This document shows, in pieces, positions 7,994 through 18,462 of a stretch of DNA of 60,780 nt (position 1 is the first letter of the stretch; every line of letters starts with the position of its first letter). Under the pieces are notes generated by a model, which saw only the letters and a program-made list of their open reading frames with translations, did not search any database and was not told the DNA's origin. The DNA is from a virus. The DNA lies in IMG/VR virus record IMGVR_UViG_3300010373_000010, positions 1 to 60,780 of that record; one strand, written 5' to 3'. The position numbers were made by a program, and so were the translations under genes.

Positions 7994-9059
7994 CGGCAAC
8001 ATCAACAACGCCAACCAGACCTTTGGTACGGCGACGAGCAGTGCTGCTCAGACGATGAACACTGCCCAGGCGCTGAACAAACAGGCGCAGAGCAATCTCG
8101 GCAACGTCGTTAACCAGTCGAACTCGATGGCTCAGAAGATTGGCGACACGGCCAATCAGAACCTCAGCACTTACGGCTCGACCTTCAGCCCGCTTCAGAA
8201 GACCGAGGCGCAGGCTGCGCAGAACTACGGCTCGACCGCCAACATCCAACGCTTGCAGGGTCAGGCAGTGGCCGACCAGGGCGCTGCGTCGGCGGCAGCC
8301 CGCGCCAACTCCGCGCACGCTCTGGCTGCCGAAGGTGTCGATCCGGCGTCAATTCATGGCGCTGCGCTCGACCGTCAAGCGGCTGTCGCTGGCGCTGCGA
8401 ACGCGGCGAGCGCCGGTACGCAGGCGTCGATCAATGCGCAGAACGAGGCTTTCAACCGCGAGAACGCGGCCAATCAGCTAGGCTTGCAGGTGGGCAATGC
8501 CGGTACGGCTGGTGCCGAGACCGCTGCGCAGACGGGTATCGCTGGGCAGGAGGCCGAGAACTCGACCAACGCGGGCAACGTCAACAACCTGACGGCATCC
8601 AACACGTTCCTGAACACCGGCATCAACGCCAACAACAGCGGTGAAAAGGCCGCCAACGACCAGTTCGGCGATCAGATGCAGGCGTATCAGGCGCAGCAGG
8701 CCGCCAGCTCCAGCGCGATGTCGTCGATCGGCAGCATCGCCGGTGCGGCCATGATGTTCATGGAGCGCGGTGGTGTTGTGCCGCACGGCCCGCGTGGTAT
8801 CCCCGTGGCTCGCGGCGTGCATGACTACGCCGCTGGTGGCTCGGTGACGTCGAAGGGCGCGTTCACTCGCAGCCCGATCCCCGGCTCGACCGACACAAAG
8901 CCGGCGCTCCTCACCCCCGGAGAGTTCGTCATCCCGAAGGATGTCGTAGACTATCTGGGTCAGGAGCACTTCCATAAGCTCATCGACAAGACCCGTGTCC
9001 AGTCCAATACTCGCCGGGCGATCCCGGTTCAACACTCTCCTCATGTGAGCATGCACTGA
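7950..9059 (+). CDS. Internal/virion protein with TPGEFVIP C-terminal motif
   Basis: 369 aa from the ATG at 7950 (GGTGGA 7-12 bases upstream); the frame extension into the GNAT gene is unlikely to be translated. Residues 1-250 are Ala/Gln/Asn-rich and predicted almost entirely helical (NNANQTFGTATSSAAQTMNTAQALNKQ). The C-terminal part has MERGGVVPHGPRGIPVARGVHDYAAGG and PALLTPGEFVIPKDVVDYLGQEHFHKLID, a motif widespread in phage virion proteins encoded beside ejection proteins. Probably an internal core or DNA-ejection component. Confidence 0.75.
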   Translation: MSSGGGSVPKAPDLSGNINNANQTFGTATSSAAQTMNTAQALNKQAQSNLGNVVNQSNSMAQKIGDTANQNLSTYGSTFSPLQKTEAQAAQNYGSTANIQRLQGQAVADQGAASAAARANSAHALAAEGVDPASIHGAALDRQAAVAGAANAASAGTQASINAQNEAFNRENAANQLGLQVGNAGTAGAETAAQTGIAGQEAENSTNAGNVNNLTASNTFLNTGINANNSGEKAANDQFGDQMQAYQAQQAASSSAMSSIGSIAGAAMMFMERGGVVPHGPRGIPVARGVHDYAAGGSVTSKGAFTRSPIPGSTDTKPALLTPGEFVIPKDVVDYLGQEHFHKLIDKTRVQSNTRRAIPVQHSPHVSMH

Positions 9060-9060
9060 A

Positions 9061-11481
9061 ATGGCCAATCTGAATGCAATCCTCGGAGGCGTCGCCGCCG
9101 CAGCTCCCGGCGCTGCTCAAGGTATTCAGGCCCTACAAGCGAAGTACGGCACTGCTGGACAGGCTGCTGCGGATGGCGTCAAAGCCGATCAGGCTGTGAA
9201 CCAGCAGTTGGGTGTAACTGCGATGTCGCCCGCGCAGCTCGACGCTGGGCAGACTGGCGCGATTCAGGGCGCTGGCGCTGGTACGGATGCGAACGCCGCT
9301 GCGACTATGCAGCAGCATCCAATGGCGCAGGCAAACCATCCGTTCTGGAACGTGCTGTCGAATCTCACCGGCGGTGGGGGCGCGGCGCCCGCGGCTCCGG
9401 CCGGCGGAGCAATCCCGGCCATGGAAAACGGCGGTGTCGTGCGCGAGAACTATGGCAAGCCGGTTCGCGCGCCCGGCTTCGAGGGTGACGGTCGCGGGGT
9501 CATCCCGTCGTTCACGCAGGCCCCCGGACTCCAGAGCGGCGGCGTGATGCGTGAGACCCCCACCCAGGTCGGCGCAGGACGCGATATGACGGGCATTGGC
9601 GCGGGGGTCATCCCAGCATCGACCGAAGGCCAGATCCTTACCATGGCCGGCGGCGGTGCCGTGCCGGACGGTTTCGTGCCGAACAGCGAGAGCGTCCAGG
9701 CGCCGATGACTGGCGGCCCGGCCGGGTTCGTCTCGGGATTCGCTGAGGGCCAGAACATTGGCCACAACATCGAATCTGCGATCCTTCAGCGCCGCGCCCG
9801 CGAGGCGAATGCCGAGGGCGCCGATGCCGCAATGATGGACCCTTCACAGATTTCTGGTCAGGATCAGTCGCAGCAAGCTCAGCAGCCGTCCATGCTCGAC
9901 AAGGCGCGCGATGCCGTAGAGGGCTTCTTCCAGCACCTTCATGAGCACACGCTTGGGGAGAACGGCAAGCCGAACGGCCCCGCTGCGCTCCCGACGACCA
10001 CCCAGACCCCTGACAATATGGCGCCTCCGGATACGGCTGCTGCGACGAAGGCGGCCACGGTGGCCGGTCAGCAGACCGCGCAGCAGGCCGCTGCTTCTGG
10101 CGCCCCGCCCGCGCAAGCTCAGCAGGTAGCTCAGCAGGCCGGACAGAAGGCGGCCGGCGTCACGGCAATGGCCGTTGGTCAGCAGCAGGCTCAGCAGGAC
10201 GCTGCATCCGGCGGCCCGCAGCCCATCCAACCGCACAGCCAGACGACCGACTACTGGGAAGAGTCGAACCAGCGCATAGCGAAGGCGGTGCATGCCGCTG
10301 CGATGGCCGGCGAAGATCCGTCGCAAGTTTTCCAGGCGCTCAACGCCATGCGGACGGCTCACTACCAGGGGCAGATCACTCGGTATCTGAGCGGTGCCTA
10401 TACGTCGCTGATGAACGGCGACGAGAAGGGTGTACAGACTGCCCTCAAGAACGTGAACTACTACTTGCCGAACGGGCAGGACATCGCATTCCGGAAGGCG
10501 ACCGCTGCCGACGTGAAGGCGGGGCTCGCCGCGGAGCCCGGCGCGCTGATGTTCCGCAACCCCATGGCGTCGCTGACCGGTCCCAACGGTGGCGGCCCGG
10601 AGTGGCAGGAAGTCACCGCGCAGCATCTTCAGCTTCTCGGACAGGCTGCGCTCAATCCGCAGACCGTACAGCAGACCATCCTCTCGACGTACAGCGCCGA
10701 GGCTGCTGCGCAGGCGAAGCTCGCCGCCGCGAGGGGCACGGAGCTTACCGGCGAGGGTCGGTACGAGTGGGGTCTCGGAATGCGTACCAAGGCGCAGGCC
10801 GACGCGCAGCTCGTGCCGGTGCGCAAATATCTGTCCTTCGCTCTTGGCAAGAAGGCCGAGGCGGAGGCGAACTGGTTCAACGACCGTGCTGCCACGACCC
10901 GCGGGATGATGGGTCCGAAGGTCACGTTCCCTGCGCTTCAGACCGCGCAGCAGAACGCAATCAAGGCCGTGGACAGCCAGATCCAAGGCGCGGAGATGCC
11001 GCAGCCTGCGATGGTTGCTGGCCCGAACGGCACTATGATGCCCAACCCCAACGCCGGGAAGTCTCTGCACGACCCTGGCACCGTGGGCTCTCTGTTCAAG
11101 GGTCTGTCCAATGACCAGCGAGTTGCCACCGAAAGGTTGGCTGCTACATTCGCTGGTGCCAATGTCGGAGTCATGAACTCGGTTGAGGCTGCCGAGCTGG
11201 CCGCGCGTGTTGTACGCATGCAGGGTGCGCGCGTGATGCCGACGCACATTGACCCGGCGACGCACAAGCCGGCGAACGACATCATCTTCGACCCGAAGCA
11301 GAACACCGTTCACGTCTGGGTAGGCAACGGCTGGCAGAATGCGTATATTCAGCCGAACGTCTCTGAGGCAGCGATCAGCAGTGACCAGATGCCCAGTACG
11401 TCGGACGGCGCGACCGCGTTCGCTCTTGGTGGGGGCGGCGGCAGCGAGCCGGGCGAAGCCTCACCAATGAACGGACAGTGA
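9061..11481 (+). CDS. Ala/Gln-rich internal virion (ejection) protein
   Basis: 806 aa, starting one base after the previous stop. The first 350 residues are low-complexity (Ala, Gln, Gly, Pro) with at least three degenerate GGVV-type repeats (MENGGVVREN, LQSGGVMRET, MAGGGAVPDG) that echo MERGGVV in the upstream protein. The middle and C-terminal parts are helical (DYWEESNQRIAKAVHAAAMAGEDPSQVFQALNAM; MNSVEAAELAARVVRMQGARVMP). Size and position before a giant protein match the internal core/ejection proteins of podoviruses, which enter the host with the DNA. No enzymatic motif was seen. Confidence 0.7.
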   Translation: MANLNAILGGVAAAAPGAAQGIQALQAKYGTAGQAAADGVKADQAVNQQLGVTAMSPAQLDAGQTGAIQGAGAGTDANAAATMQQHPMAQANHPFWNVLSNLTGGGGAAPAAPAGGAIPAMENGGVVRENYGKPVRAPGFEGDGRGVIPSFTQAPGLQSGGVMRETPTQVGAGRDMTGIGAGVIPASTEGQILTMAGGGAVPDGFVPNSESVQAPMTGGPAGFVSGFAEGQNIGHNIESAILQRRAREANAEGADAAMMDPSQISGQDQSQQAQQPSMLDKARDAVEGFFQHLHEHTLGENGKPNGPAALPTTTQTPDNMAPPDTAAATKAATVAGQQTAQQAAASGAPPAQAQQVAQQAGQKAAGVTAMAVGQQQAQQDAASGGPQPIQPHSQTTDYWEESNQRIAKAVHAAAMAGEDPSQVFQALNAMRTAHYQGQITRYLSGAYTSLMNGDEKGVQTALKNVNYYLPNGQDIAFRKATAADVKAGLAAEPGALMFRNPMASLTGPNGGGPEWQEVTAQHLQLLGQAALNPQTVQQTILSTYSAEAAAQAKLAAARGTELTGEGRYEWGLGMRTKAQADAQLVPVRKYLSFALGKKAEAEANWFNDRAATTRGMMGPKVTFPALQTAQQNAIKAVDSQIQGAEMPQPAMVAGPNGTMMPNPNAGKSLHDPGTVGSLFKGLSNDQRVATERLAATFAGANVGVMNSVEAAELAARVVRMQGARVMPTHIDPATHKPANDIIFDPKQNTVHVWVGNGWQNAYIQPNVSEAAISSDQMPSTSDGATAFALGGGGGSEPGEASPMNGQ

Positions 11482-11484
11482 TCC

Positions 11485-14400
11485 ATGCCTGACCTTTCGG
11501 TCCCGCTCCCCGCACCGCTTCCGGGTCCCGGAGCCGCGCCTGACGCGCCCCTTGGCGACATCTCCGCGGCGAAGGCCGACGCGTTGTCGTCGCTCAAGCA
11601 ATCGATGCCCGGCTACACGCCGCTGGCGGATGGCGCGCGTCAGACGCAGGTTACCGGCGGGGGAGGCGGCAGCATGGAGGTCATGCCCAACTCCGCGCCT
11701 GACCCGACTGCCGACCAGATCAAGGGTGCCGGCGCGCAGATCCCGGGCATCCCTGCGGCTCCGCCACCGCCGAAGCAGGCGGTCACGGATGCTGCTCCAG
11801 AAGACAACACTCACTATGGGATGTCGTCGTTCCTGCATTTCATACGAGACGCGACGGTTGGTCCGACGGCGGAAGCACGTCAGCAGTCTGAGCGGGAGAT
11901 CAAGGACGCCGTCCCGCGCGGCGCGCTCCAACTTTGGAAGTTGTTCAACTCGGCCGCAGCCGGCGGTATCTTCCTTGGTGAGAAGGCGTTTGGCTCGAAG
12001 CAACACTACGAAGACGCGCAGTTCAATTACATCAAGAACCACATCCAGCCAGCGATAGACAATTGGACCCCGAAGCGTGGTATGACCGGCGACCAGAACG
12101 CAGCGGCCCCTGTTGCGTCTGCTGTTGGTGGTGCGCTCGAATTTGCACCTAGCATGGTCATGGGCGGCGGCGCTGGTACTGCTCTCTCTACCCTGCAAGC
12201 TATTGCTGGCGGAAATACGTCTGCGCAGGATGACATCGACGCCGACAAGAATGTCACGCAATCGATTGCTGATGGAACGATAGATACTGTCGCCACAATG
12301 CTCATGGCGAAAGGATTCTCCCCGTCCAAGTTCATGCTGCGTCGCGTTATCCGCGGTGCCAAAGTTGGCGCCCTGGTGCAGCTCGGGTCCAACATAGCAA
12401 AGGTGATTGTTGGCCACACTTTTGGAGGTAACAAGAATGCCCCCACAGCACAAGATTTTCTCAAGGACATCCCAGAGTCGGCAATCCTCGGCGGTCTCTT
12501 CGGCGTCAAGCGGCACGCGGCCGAGCATTCGGAAGGAAAAGCCAAACCAGGGAGTGAACGTGTTGAGAGCACTGAGGGAGCGGGCGCCCCTCCGCCGAGT
12601 CCTGCCGCCGTCGCAGCAGCCTCTGCCGACACCGCCAGCTCGGTCAACCCACCCGGCGAGGTCAAACTCCCGGGCGAGCCAGCCGGCGTCATCCCCGGCC
12701 CCAAGTCCGCCGTCCCTGACCAGCCCAGCCCCGAGCCGCTGAAGGACATCAAGGCGCAGTTCAAGGACATGAACGATAAGTCAACTCCTCGGACCGGGGT
12801 GTTGGTTACGCCTGAGACCGGCAAACACCTGGAGAGCCTGGGCGACAAGACGCTTGCGCAGGCGAAGGCGCAGGGGCGTACTGTCGATTTCCCACAAGGG
12901 ACGTTGGTGTTGAAAACCAAGGGTGATGTCATCAAGGTCAAACAGAGGATGAAAGCCGGTGAAGACCCGCAGGCCATCATTGGTTCCGTTACCGGCGCTG
13001 GGTCTGGAAAGTCCCCAGACGCGACCGCCGTGGTGCAGGGCCGGGACGCCACGGGCGCCGTGGCATCTGAGACCACTGTCCACCCAAATGACGTTCCTCT
13101 GGCCGTTGCCAAGATGCAGGACCAGGGCAAGACCCCCGTTGTCACGACGCCAGAAGAGGCCGTGGCTCGTCGGGTAGCAGAGCGTTCCCAAGAAGCAGCG
13201 CAGCCGGCGCCCGCGGAGCCCGTAGCGAAAACCGAGGCTATGCCCGAGCACGAGAGCGACGAGACGCCGGCCGCGCCTGCCCCGCGCATGGGTCTGTTCA
13301 AGCCGGAGAAGGGCGATGAAGTTGCCGTCCATATTGAGGATGGGGCACCCCCCGGAAAGGTCCGCGTTCGCCCCATCGATGCGAGCACTGGCGAAGCGTC
13401 GGATCGCACTATTGACGTCCCGGCGGAGCGAGTGCGACAATCCCAACCCCCGGCCCCTGAGCAAGCTACCGCGACTCTGAATCGCGAGGAAGCCGCCAAG
13501 CCGGTGAGTGAGGTTCCGCCTGAGAAGCTGGCGACTGCTCCTGGAGAGCAGCCAAAAGTGACTGACACTTCCGGGCGGGATTCTCGTGCCCACGAGCACA
13601 GCGTCCGCCGCCGCAAGGTTGTTGCCCGCGCGCACGTCCAGGACAAAGCTGTTGCTGCCGCTCACCACGTAGCGGTTCACTCCGTCGAGGCCGGGCTGGT
13701 CCAAGAACAGAACCAGGACGACGCCTACACCAAGGCGCTCCGTGACGCACTCGCGTTCCACATGGAACAGGAGCAGGTGCAGCCGGGCTATGCGCACGCT
13801 GGCAAGCTGAGTGAGCGACAGGACAATGCTGTTGCATTCGCCAAGGTTCTGCGCACAGCCGCGAAAGCCAAGCAGGGCAAGATGGATGATCGCATCGTCA
13901 ACCGCGCCAACAAGGCTGCGGCTGCGACCATTAAGCAACTCGGCAGGAAGTCGGCTGAGCAGACGCAGGCAGGTCAGGGAACGAGCCACACGCGCGTCGA
14001 TGCGCTCAACGACGAGATGCACCGATCGGCGCGGGAGCTGCTGGGGACAGCCACCGAAGCGGACAAAGAGCCGGCCATGGAGCCCAAGGCGGCTGAACTC
14101 AATCGCCGGATAACTCGGGAGAAAACCGGCGTCGCGGGATCGGCCAGGAAACCGGCCAAAGAGGTCCGCGTCGCCAAGAAGACCGGCATGCCCCCGGCTG
14201 AAAAGCTCCGCACGCAGAAGCTCGTCAACGACTACATCGCGTCGGACTTCGATGAGCACCCGAAGGCGCACCAAGCGCTGCTCCAACATCTTCACGAGCT
14301 GGCCGACAAGTACGATGACTTCCCGCGGGATCAGATCGACCAGTACATGCGGTTCCTTTCTGAGCAGCGCGACGAGCAGCAGGGCGAGCACACCGGCCGC

Positions 14401-17400
14401 ATGTCCGACACGATCGAGCCCGAGAGCCACGAGTTCGAGCAGCCCGAGGAGGGTTTCTCGCGCACGTCTCGACCGCTGATCGACGAGGCACCGGGCGGTA
14501 AAGTCCGCACGAAGATCGCTCGCAATAGGCTCAAGGAGGAGTGGAAGGCGCTGGGCGACGCGCTGCTCAACAACCACTTCTTCGCTCACATGGATAAGTT
14601 CCGCGACACGGGTGAGCCGCTGGGCACGCACTTCCTACTCCAGCATTTCATTGAGCATGCGACGCAGTCTCCGACGGTGAAGGCCATCCTGTCAGCCGTC
14701 CGCGCCCGCGTCCCCGACGCGCCTGTGTACAACCGCAGCGCCCTGGTGAACCCGAAGATCGGGGATACCACCAGGGTGCCATCTGGGGCTGTTGGCATCG
14801 CGAGCTTCGCGCACAACGTACCAAGCGTGCAGATCAACTTCGACTCCAACCGCTGGAAGCCGGCGTTCCTGGCGCGGGCGTTGGTACACGAGGCCATCCA
14901 CACTGGCACCGTCAATGAGCTGGCAGCCAACCCCAACGGTGAGCTGGCGACTCGGATGAAAGCCCTCCACAACATCCTGCTCCGTAGGCTGGAGAAGCAG
15001 TATGGAGCCGAAGCCATCCGTCAGCATATCTCTTACTGGGACGGCGGCGGACCCAAGCCTGCGACCTACAACCGGGCGTTGTACGGCGCGCACAATCCGC
15101 TGGAGATGATGTCGGAGGTTCTGTCGAACCCGGACTTCGTCGATGAGATCAATGCAACAGAAAAGTTCGCGAGCCCAGACGAGAACTTCGATGGCACAAA
15201 GCAGACGCTGTTGACCCGGATCTTCAAAGCTATCGGGCATTTCTTCGGCCATAAGGAAGCACCGCTGCTACAGCACATTCTTGACACGACCTACGATGTC
15301 ATGGATGCGCAGAACGCCCATCGTCCGGATCTTGCTGCCATGCGGCACACTGACATTCACGAGAAGCTGCCGAGCAACACTCGGGCCGCTCTCGGGCTCA
15401 CGCCGATGGAGAACATCGCGCTCGACCATGTAGCGCGGATGCTCGATGAGGACCCCGAGCCGCTTCGCGGAAACGACCGCGAGATGGCGGAGCTGAGCGC
15501 CGGCAGCGGCATGCACACAACGGCCAAGGAGTTTGCCCACACCGTCAAGTCAGGTGTCATCGACGGCCTGCGCAAGTCCATCACCGCGCTCAAGACCGTC
15601 AACCAGATTTACCGGGACCACATTCGGGACTTCGGTCACGACACGTCGTCCAACCCGCTGCGCCGTCTCCAGGATGCTGATTCCAAGAAGGAGACCATCA
15701 TCCATCACTTGCGGGAGATCAGCGATCCTGTCGCTCGCAAATGGGCGCGGCTGTCTCGCGAAGACGATCTCGCTGTGTCGAAGCTCATGATCGACACGAC
15801 CATGTACAAGCTCGATCCGCGGCTGAAGATCGATGAGCAGTCGCTCGTTGCTCGATCGGCCAAGGGCGCCGAGGCGCGGCTTGCCGAGTTCAAGACTCGC
15901 TACGACAAGCTGTCGCCGGAGGCGCGGGAGGTCTACGATGGGGCGACCGACGCGAACCGCAAGCTCGTCCGGGCTCAGCGCCGAGCAGGAGTTGACACTG
16001 CTATCGATGCACTGGAGGCTGATCTTTCACCCGCCCAGCGCGGACTCCTCTACGGTGCCAAGAACCCCGCGGCTTACGATGCCATCATCGGGAAGGGGAA
16101 GCTCATCGATCTCGGCGATGAAGGCAAGAACGAAAAGCTCAAGTCGTCCCTCCGAGACTTCGCCGGCTTCACAGAGCTGGACGGCCCGTACCATCATCTC
16201 GGGCGCCAGGGTGATTTCGTTGTCGCTGCTACACCCGAGGGCACGCGAGAGTTCGATGATCGACCCGCCGCAGAGGAATTTGCCCAGCGAGTTTCCGGCC
16301 TATCGCCGCGTTCTCGCGCGAAGGTGGTCGAACGCGGTGGCAAGTTCGCTGTTGATTACCGCGCCGAGTATGTTTCCATGCATCGGACCCAGCGGGAAGC
16401 TGAGCGCGTCCGTGACCAGATGGAGGCGGCTGGGCTTGAGGTAGGCCACGTCACCCGCAAGACCATGGGTACAGCGTATGGTGCGCTGACCCACGGCATG
16501 CAGGAGTTGGTCACCGAGGCCACGCGCAAGATGACCAAGGGCGTGAAGTCGGACGAGGAGCAGGAAGACGTCAAGGCGCAGGTGAACTCTCTACGATCGG
16601 CGTTCCTACAGATCCAAGCAGCCCGCTCAGCGTTCGCCGGCTCTCGCCTCGCTCGTCGCAACATCGGTGGCGTCAAGCCGCTCGACATGCGGCAGAACTT
16701 CGCTGAGCACGCGCTCTCCGCGGCGTGGCATACGGCCCAGATGTCCACCGTGTTCGATCACGCAGATGCAATGGCGAAGCTGCGCTCGATGGCGCGCGAC
16801 CGGCTCGACGAGAACGCCAGTCAGGCGACCATGTACCGGCGCGGCGAAGCCGTGAAGGCGCTCGCCGACCACACGGTCGATGACGTCAACACCATGGGAC
16901 AGAAGGCTCCCATGAACGCCATGCTCGCGAAGCTCGGGTTCATGGGGTACCTCGCGTCCACGTCTCATGCCGCGATCTGGCTGACACAGAATTTCACGAC
17001 TGCGATCCCGACCGCCGGCCCACGCTGGGGATATGGGAAGTCGCTGGCGGCGTTCGGTCGAGCGATGGCTGCCGTGGCGAGTCCGGTGGTCCGCGCACAC
17101 ATGCAGGAAGTGCTGAGCAAAGGGGGTGACAGTGAATCCGTCCACCAAGCCCTGCTGGCGGCTATCGCCAAGCACCCCACCCTCGGCCACTGGGCTCAGG
17201 GCGATAACTCTCCACTTCGCCAGTTGTTCGATCGCGGCGTCATTTCACACGGCTACGCGGACGAACTCACGAATATGGCGAAGGGGCCGTCGGTGTTGGG
17301 CCGAGCAATTCACGGGTACGACCGAACTATCGATCGCATCTTTAGCTGGGCCAGGGTCCTACCTGCGATGGCGTCGAGTTTTAACCGGCTTAGCACAGCA

Positions 17401-18462
17401 CTGGCGGCCCTGGAGCTGACCGGAGGAGACATCCGCAAGACGTCGGACTTCGTGGATGAAACCCACGCTGACTATTCGCAGGCCAACAAGCCGCTGCTGT
17501 TCAAGAAGTTCGGCCACATCCCCGGTGGCAACTCGATCACGATGTTCAAGACCTACACGCAGGCGATGATCCACCTGCTATACGGCAACTTGAAGGCCAG
17601 CTTCGTGGGAGACAACAAGGCCGAAGCCGCCAAGACATTCGCGGGACTCGTCATCGGCAACGCGCTCTTTGCCGGCGCCGCGTCTGCAATTGGCCTGGAG
17701 CCGCTGCGCCTCGCGCTGTATGCCTACCACAAGATTGCGGACAAAGATGGCGACGTGTGGGACTTCCGAAATGCAGTCAACCGGTTCCTGGTAGAGCACT
17801 TCGGCAAGACGGTAGGCAACGCGCTCGCAACCGGCCCGATCCCTCGTGCGCTCAACATCGACGTCAGCAAGCGCATGGGGCTGTCGGATCTGTTCTTCCA
17901 CGATCCGCCGGATCTGCTCAGTGGCGGCCAGGATGCCTGGAAGAACTTCTTCTGGGATGAACTTGGTCCGATGCCACAGCTCCTCGCCAAGAACGTGTCA
18001 TCGTTCTCGGGCAAGTTCCAGCGCGGCGATCTCGGCGGCGCGTTCGGTTCGATCGTGCCGGTGAAGCAGTGGCAGGACGCGCGACAGGCGCTGGATCTAC
18101 TCCAGGCCGGTGATACCAATTCGTCCGGCGCATCGCTCACCCAGCCGTCGGGCGCCGACGCGGTCACGCGGTTCCTCGGGTTCACGCCGACGGATGTTGG
18201 CGATGAGCGTGAGAAGACGCGGGTGAAGATCGAGTACGCGGACGCCGCGAAAGCAGCCCGCACCGACATCCTCAAGCAGATCACGTCAGCCCGCACAGCC
18301 GGCGAACAGGCTGCGGCCTACGGTCGCATGGATCGTTGGAACCGGAACAACCCGACGATGGCGATTGGCGCTCGTGACATTGAACGTCAATACAAGTACC
18401 GGGCTTACGATCAGGCGGGCGTCGAGCGCAACGCCAAGGCCCAGGCAGCCACGAGCTACTAG
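11485..18462 (+). CDS. Giant internal virion (polyvalent/PLxRFG-like) protein with HExxH motif
   Basis: 2325 aa, by far the largest gene. Hydrophobic stretches near residues 200-320 are followed by a long Pro/Ala/Glu/Lys-rich linker. ARALVHEAIHTGTVNELAANP contains HEAIH (residues 1135-1139), the zinc-metallopeptidase signature. Near residue 1832 WLTQNFTTAIPTAGPRWGYGKSLAAFGRAMA matches the N-x-Q-x-x-x-T-x-P-x-x-G-x-x-G-x-x-K-A segment of giant PLxRFG-type phage proteins; a hydrophobic stretch (AGLVIGNALFAGAASAIG) follows. Such proteins are packaged in the head and injected with the DNA. It ends the late block, its stop overlapping the opposing primase-helicase stop. Protease activity is inferred from the motif only. 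Confidence 0.82.
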   Translation: MPDLSVPLPAPLPGPGAAPDAPLGDISAAKADALSSLKQSMPGYTPLADGARQTQVTGGGGGSMEVMPNSAPDPTADQIKGAGAQIPGIPAAPPPPKQAVTDAAPEDNTHYGMSSFLHFIRDATVGPTAEARQQSEREIKDAVPRGALQLWKLFNSAAAGGIFLGEKAFGSKQHYEDAQFNYIKNHIQPAIDNWTPKRGMTGDQNAAAPVASAVGGALEFAPSMVMGGGAGTALSTLQAIAGGNTSAQDDIDADKNVTQSIADGTIDTVATMLMAKGFSPSKFMLRRVIRGAKVGALVQLGSNIAKVIVGHTFGGNKNAPTAQDFLKDIPESAILGGLFGVKRHAAEHSEGKAKPGSERVESTEGAGAPPPSPAAVAAASADTASSVNPPGEVKLPGEPAGVIPGPKSAVPDQPSPEPLKDIKAQFKDMNDKSTPRTGVLVTPETGKHLESLGDKTLAQAKAQGRTVDFPQGTLVLKTKGDVIKVKQRMKAGEDPQAIIGSVTGAGSGKSPDATAVVQGRDATGAVASETTVHPNDVPLAVAKMQDQGKTPVVTTPEEAVARRVAERSQEAAQPAPAEPVAKTEAMPEHESDETPAAPAPRMGLFKPEKGDEVAVHIEDGAPPGKVRVRPIDASTGEASDRTIDVPAERVRQSQPPAPEQATATLNREEAAKPVSEVPPEKLATAPGEQPKVTDTSGRDSRAHEHSVRRRKVVARAHVQDKAVAAAHHVAVHSVEAGLVQEQNQDDAYTKALRDALAFHMEQEQVQPGYAHAGKLSERQDNAVAFAKVLRTAAKAKQGKMDDRIVNRANKAAAATIKQLGRKSAEQTQAGQGTSHTRVDALNDEMHRSARELLGTATEADKEPAMEPKAAELNRRITREKTGVAGSARKPAKEVRVAKKTGMPPAEKLRTQKLVNDYIASDFDEHPKAHQALLQHLHELADKYDDFPRDQIDQYMRFLSEQRDEQQGEHTGRMSDTIEPESHEFEQPEEGFSRTSRPLIDEAPGGKVRTKIARNRLKEEWKALGDALLNNHFFAHMDKFRDTGEPLGTHFLLQHFIEHATQSPTVKAILSAVRARVPDAPVYNRSALVNPKIGDTTRVPSGAVGIASFAHNVPSVQINFDSNRWKPAFLARALVHEAIHTGTVNELAANPNGELATRMKALHNILLRRLEKQYGAEAIRQHISYWDGGGPKPATYNRALYGAHNPLEMMSEVLSNPDFVDEINATEKFASPDENFDGTKQTLLTRIFKAIGHFFGHKEAPLLQHILDTTYDVMDAQNAHRPDLAAMRHTDIHEKLPSNTRAALGLTPMENIALDHVARMLDEDPEPLRGNDREMAELSAGSGMHTTAKEFAHTVKSGVIDGLRKSITALKTVNQIYRDHIRDFGHDTSSNPLRRLQDADSKKETIIHHLREISDPVARKWARLSREDDLAVSKLMIDTTMYKLDPRLKIDEQSLVARSAKGAEARLAEFKTRYDKLSPEAREVYDGATDANRKLVRAQRRAGVDTAIDALEADLSPAQRGLLYGAKNPAAYDAIIGKGKLIDLGDEGKNEKLKSSLRDFAGFTELDGPYHHLGRQGDFVVAATPEGTREFDDRPAAEEFAQRVSGLSPRSRAKVVERGGKFAVDYRAEYVSMHRTQREAERVRDQMEAAGLEVGHVTRKTMGTAYGALTHGMQELVTEATRKMTKGVKSDEEQEDVKAQVNSLRSAFLQIQAARSAFAGSRLARRNIGGVKPLDMRQNFAEHALSAAWHTAQMSTVFDHADAMAKLRSMARDRLDENASQATMYRRGEAVKALADHTVDDVNTMGQKAPMNAMLAKLGFMGYLASTSHAAIWLTQNFTTAIPTAGPRWGYGKSLAAFGRAMAAVASPVVRAHMQEVLSKGGDSESVHQALLAAIAKHPTLGHWAQGDNSPLRQLFDRGVISHGYADELTNMAKGPSVLGRAIHGYDRTIDRIFSWARVLPAMASSFNRLSTALAALELTGGDIRKTSDFVDETHADYSQANKPLLFKKFGHIPGGNSITMFKTYTQAMIHLLYGNLKASFVGDNKAEAAKTFAGLVIGNALFAGAASAIGLEPLRLALYAYHKIADKDGDVWDFRNAVNRFLVEHFGKTVGNALATGPIPRALNIDVSKRMGLSDLFFHDPPDLLSGGQDAWKNFFWDELGPMPQLLAKNVSSFSGKFQRGDLGGAFGSIVPVKQWQDARQALDLLQAGDTNSSGASLTQPSGADAVTRFLGFTPTDVGDEREKTRVKIEYADAAKAARTDILKQITSARTAGEQAAAYGRMDRWNRNNPTMAIGARDIERQYKYRAYDQAGVERNAKAQAATSY

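Noticed and set aside
12781-14631. 616-aa open frame on the leftward strand within the giant late gene
   Set aside because: Antisense to a well-supported 2325-aa gene, Arg/Leu-rich with no recognisable domain; typical of a GC-rich shadow frame. Similar large antisense frames at 3483-5093 and 9844-11313 were rejected for the same reason.
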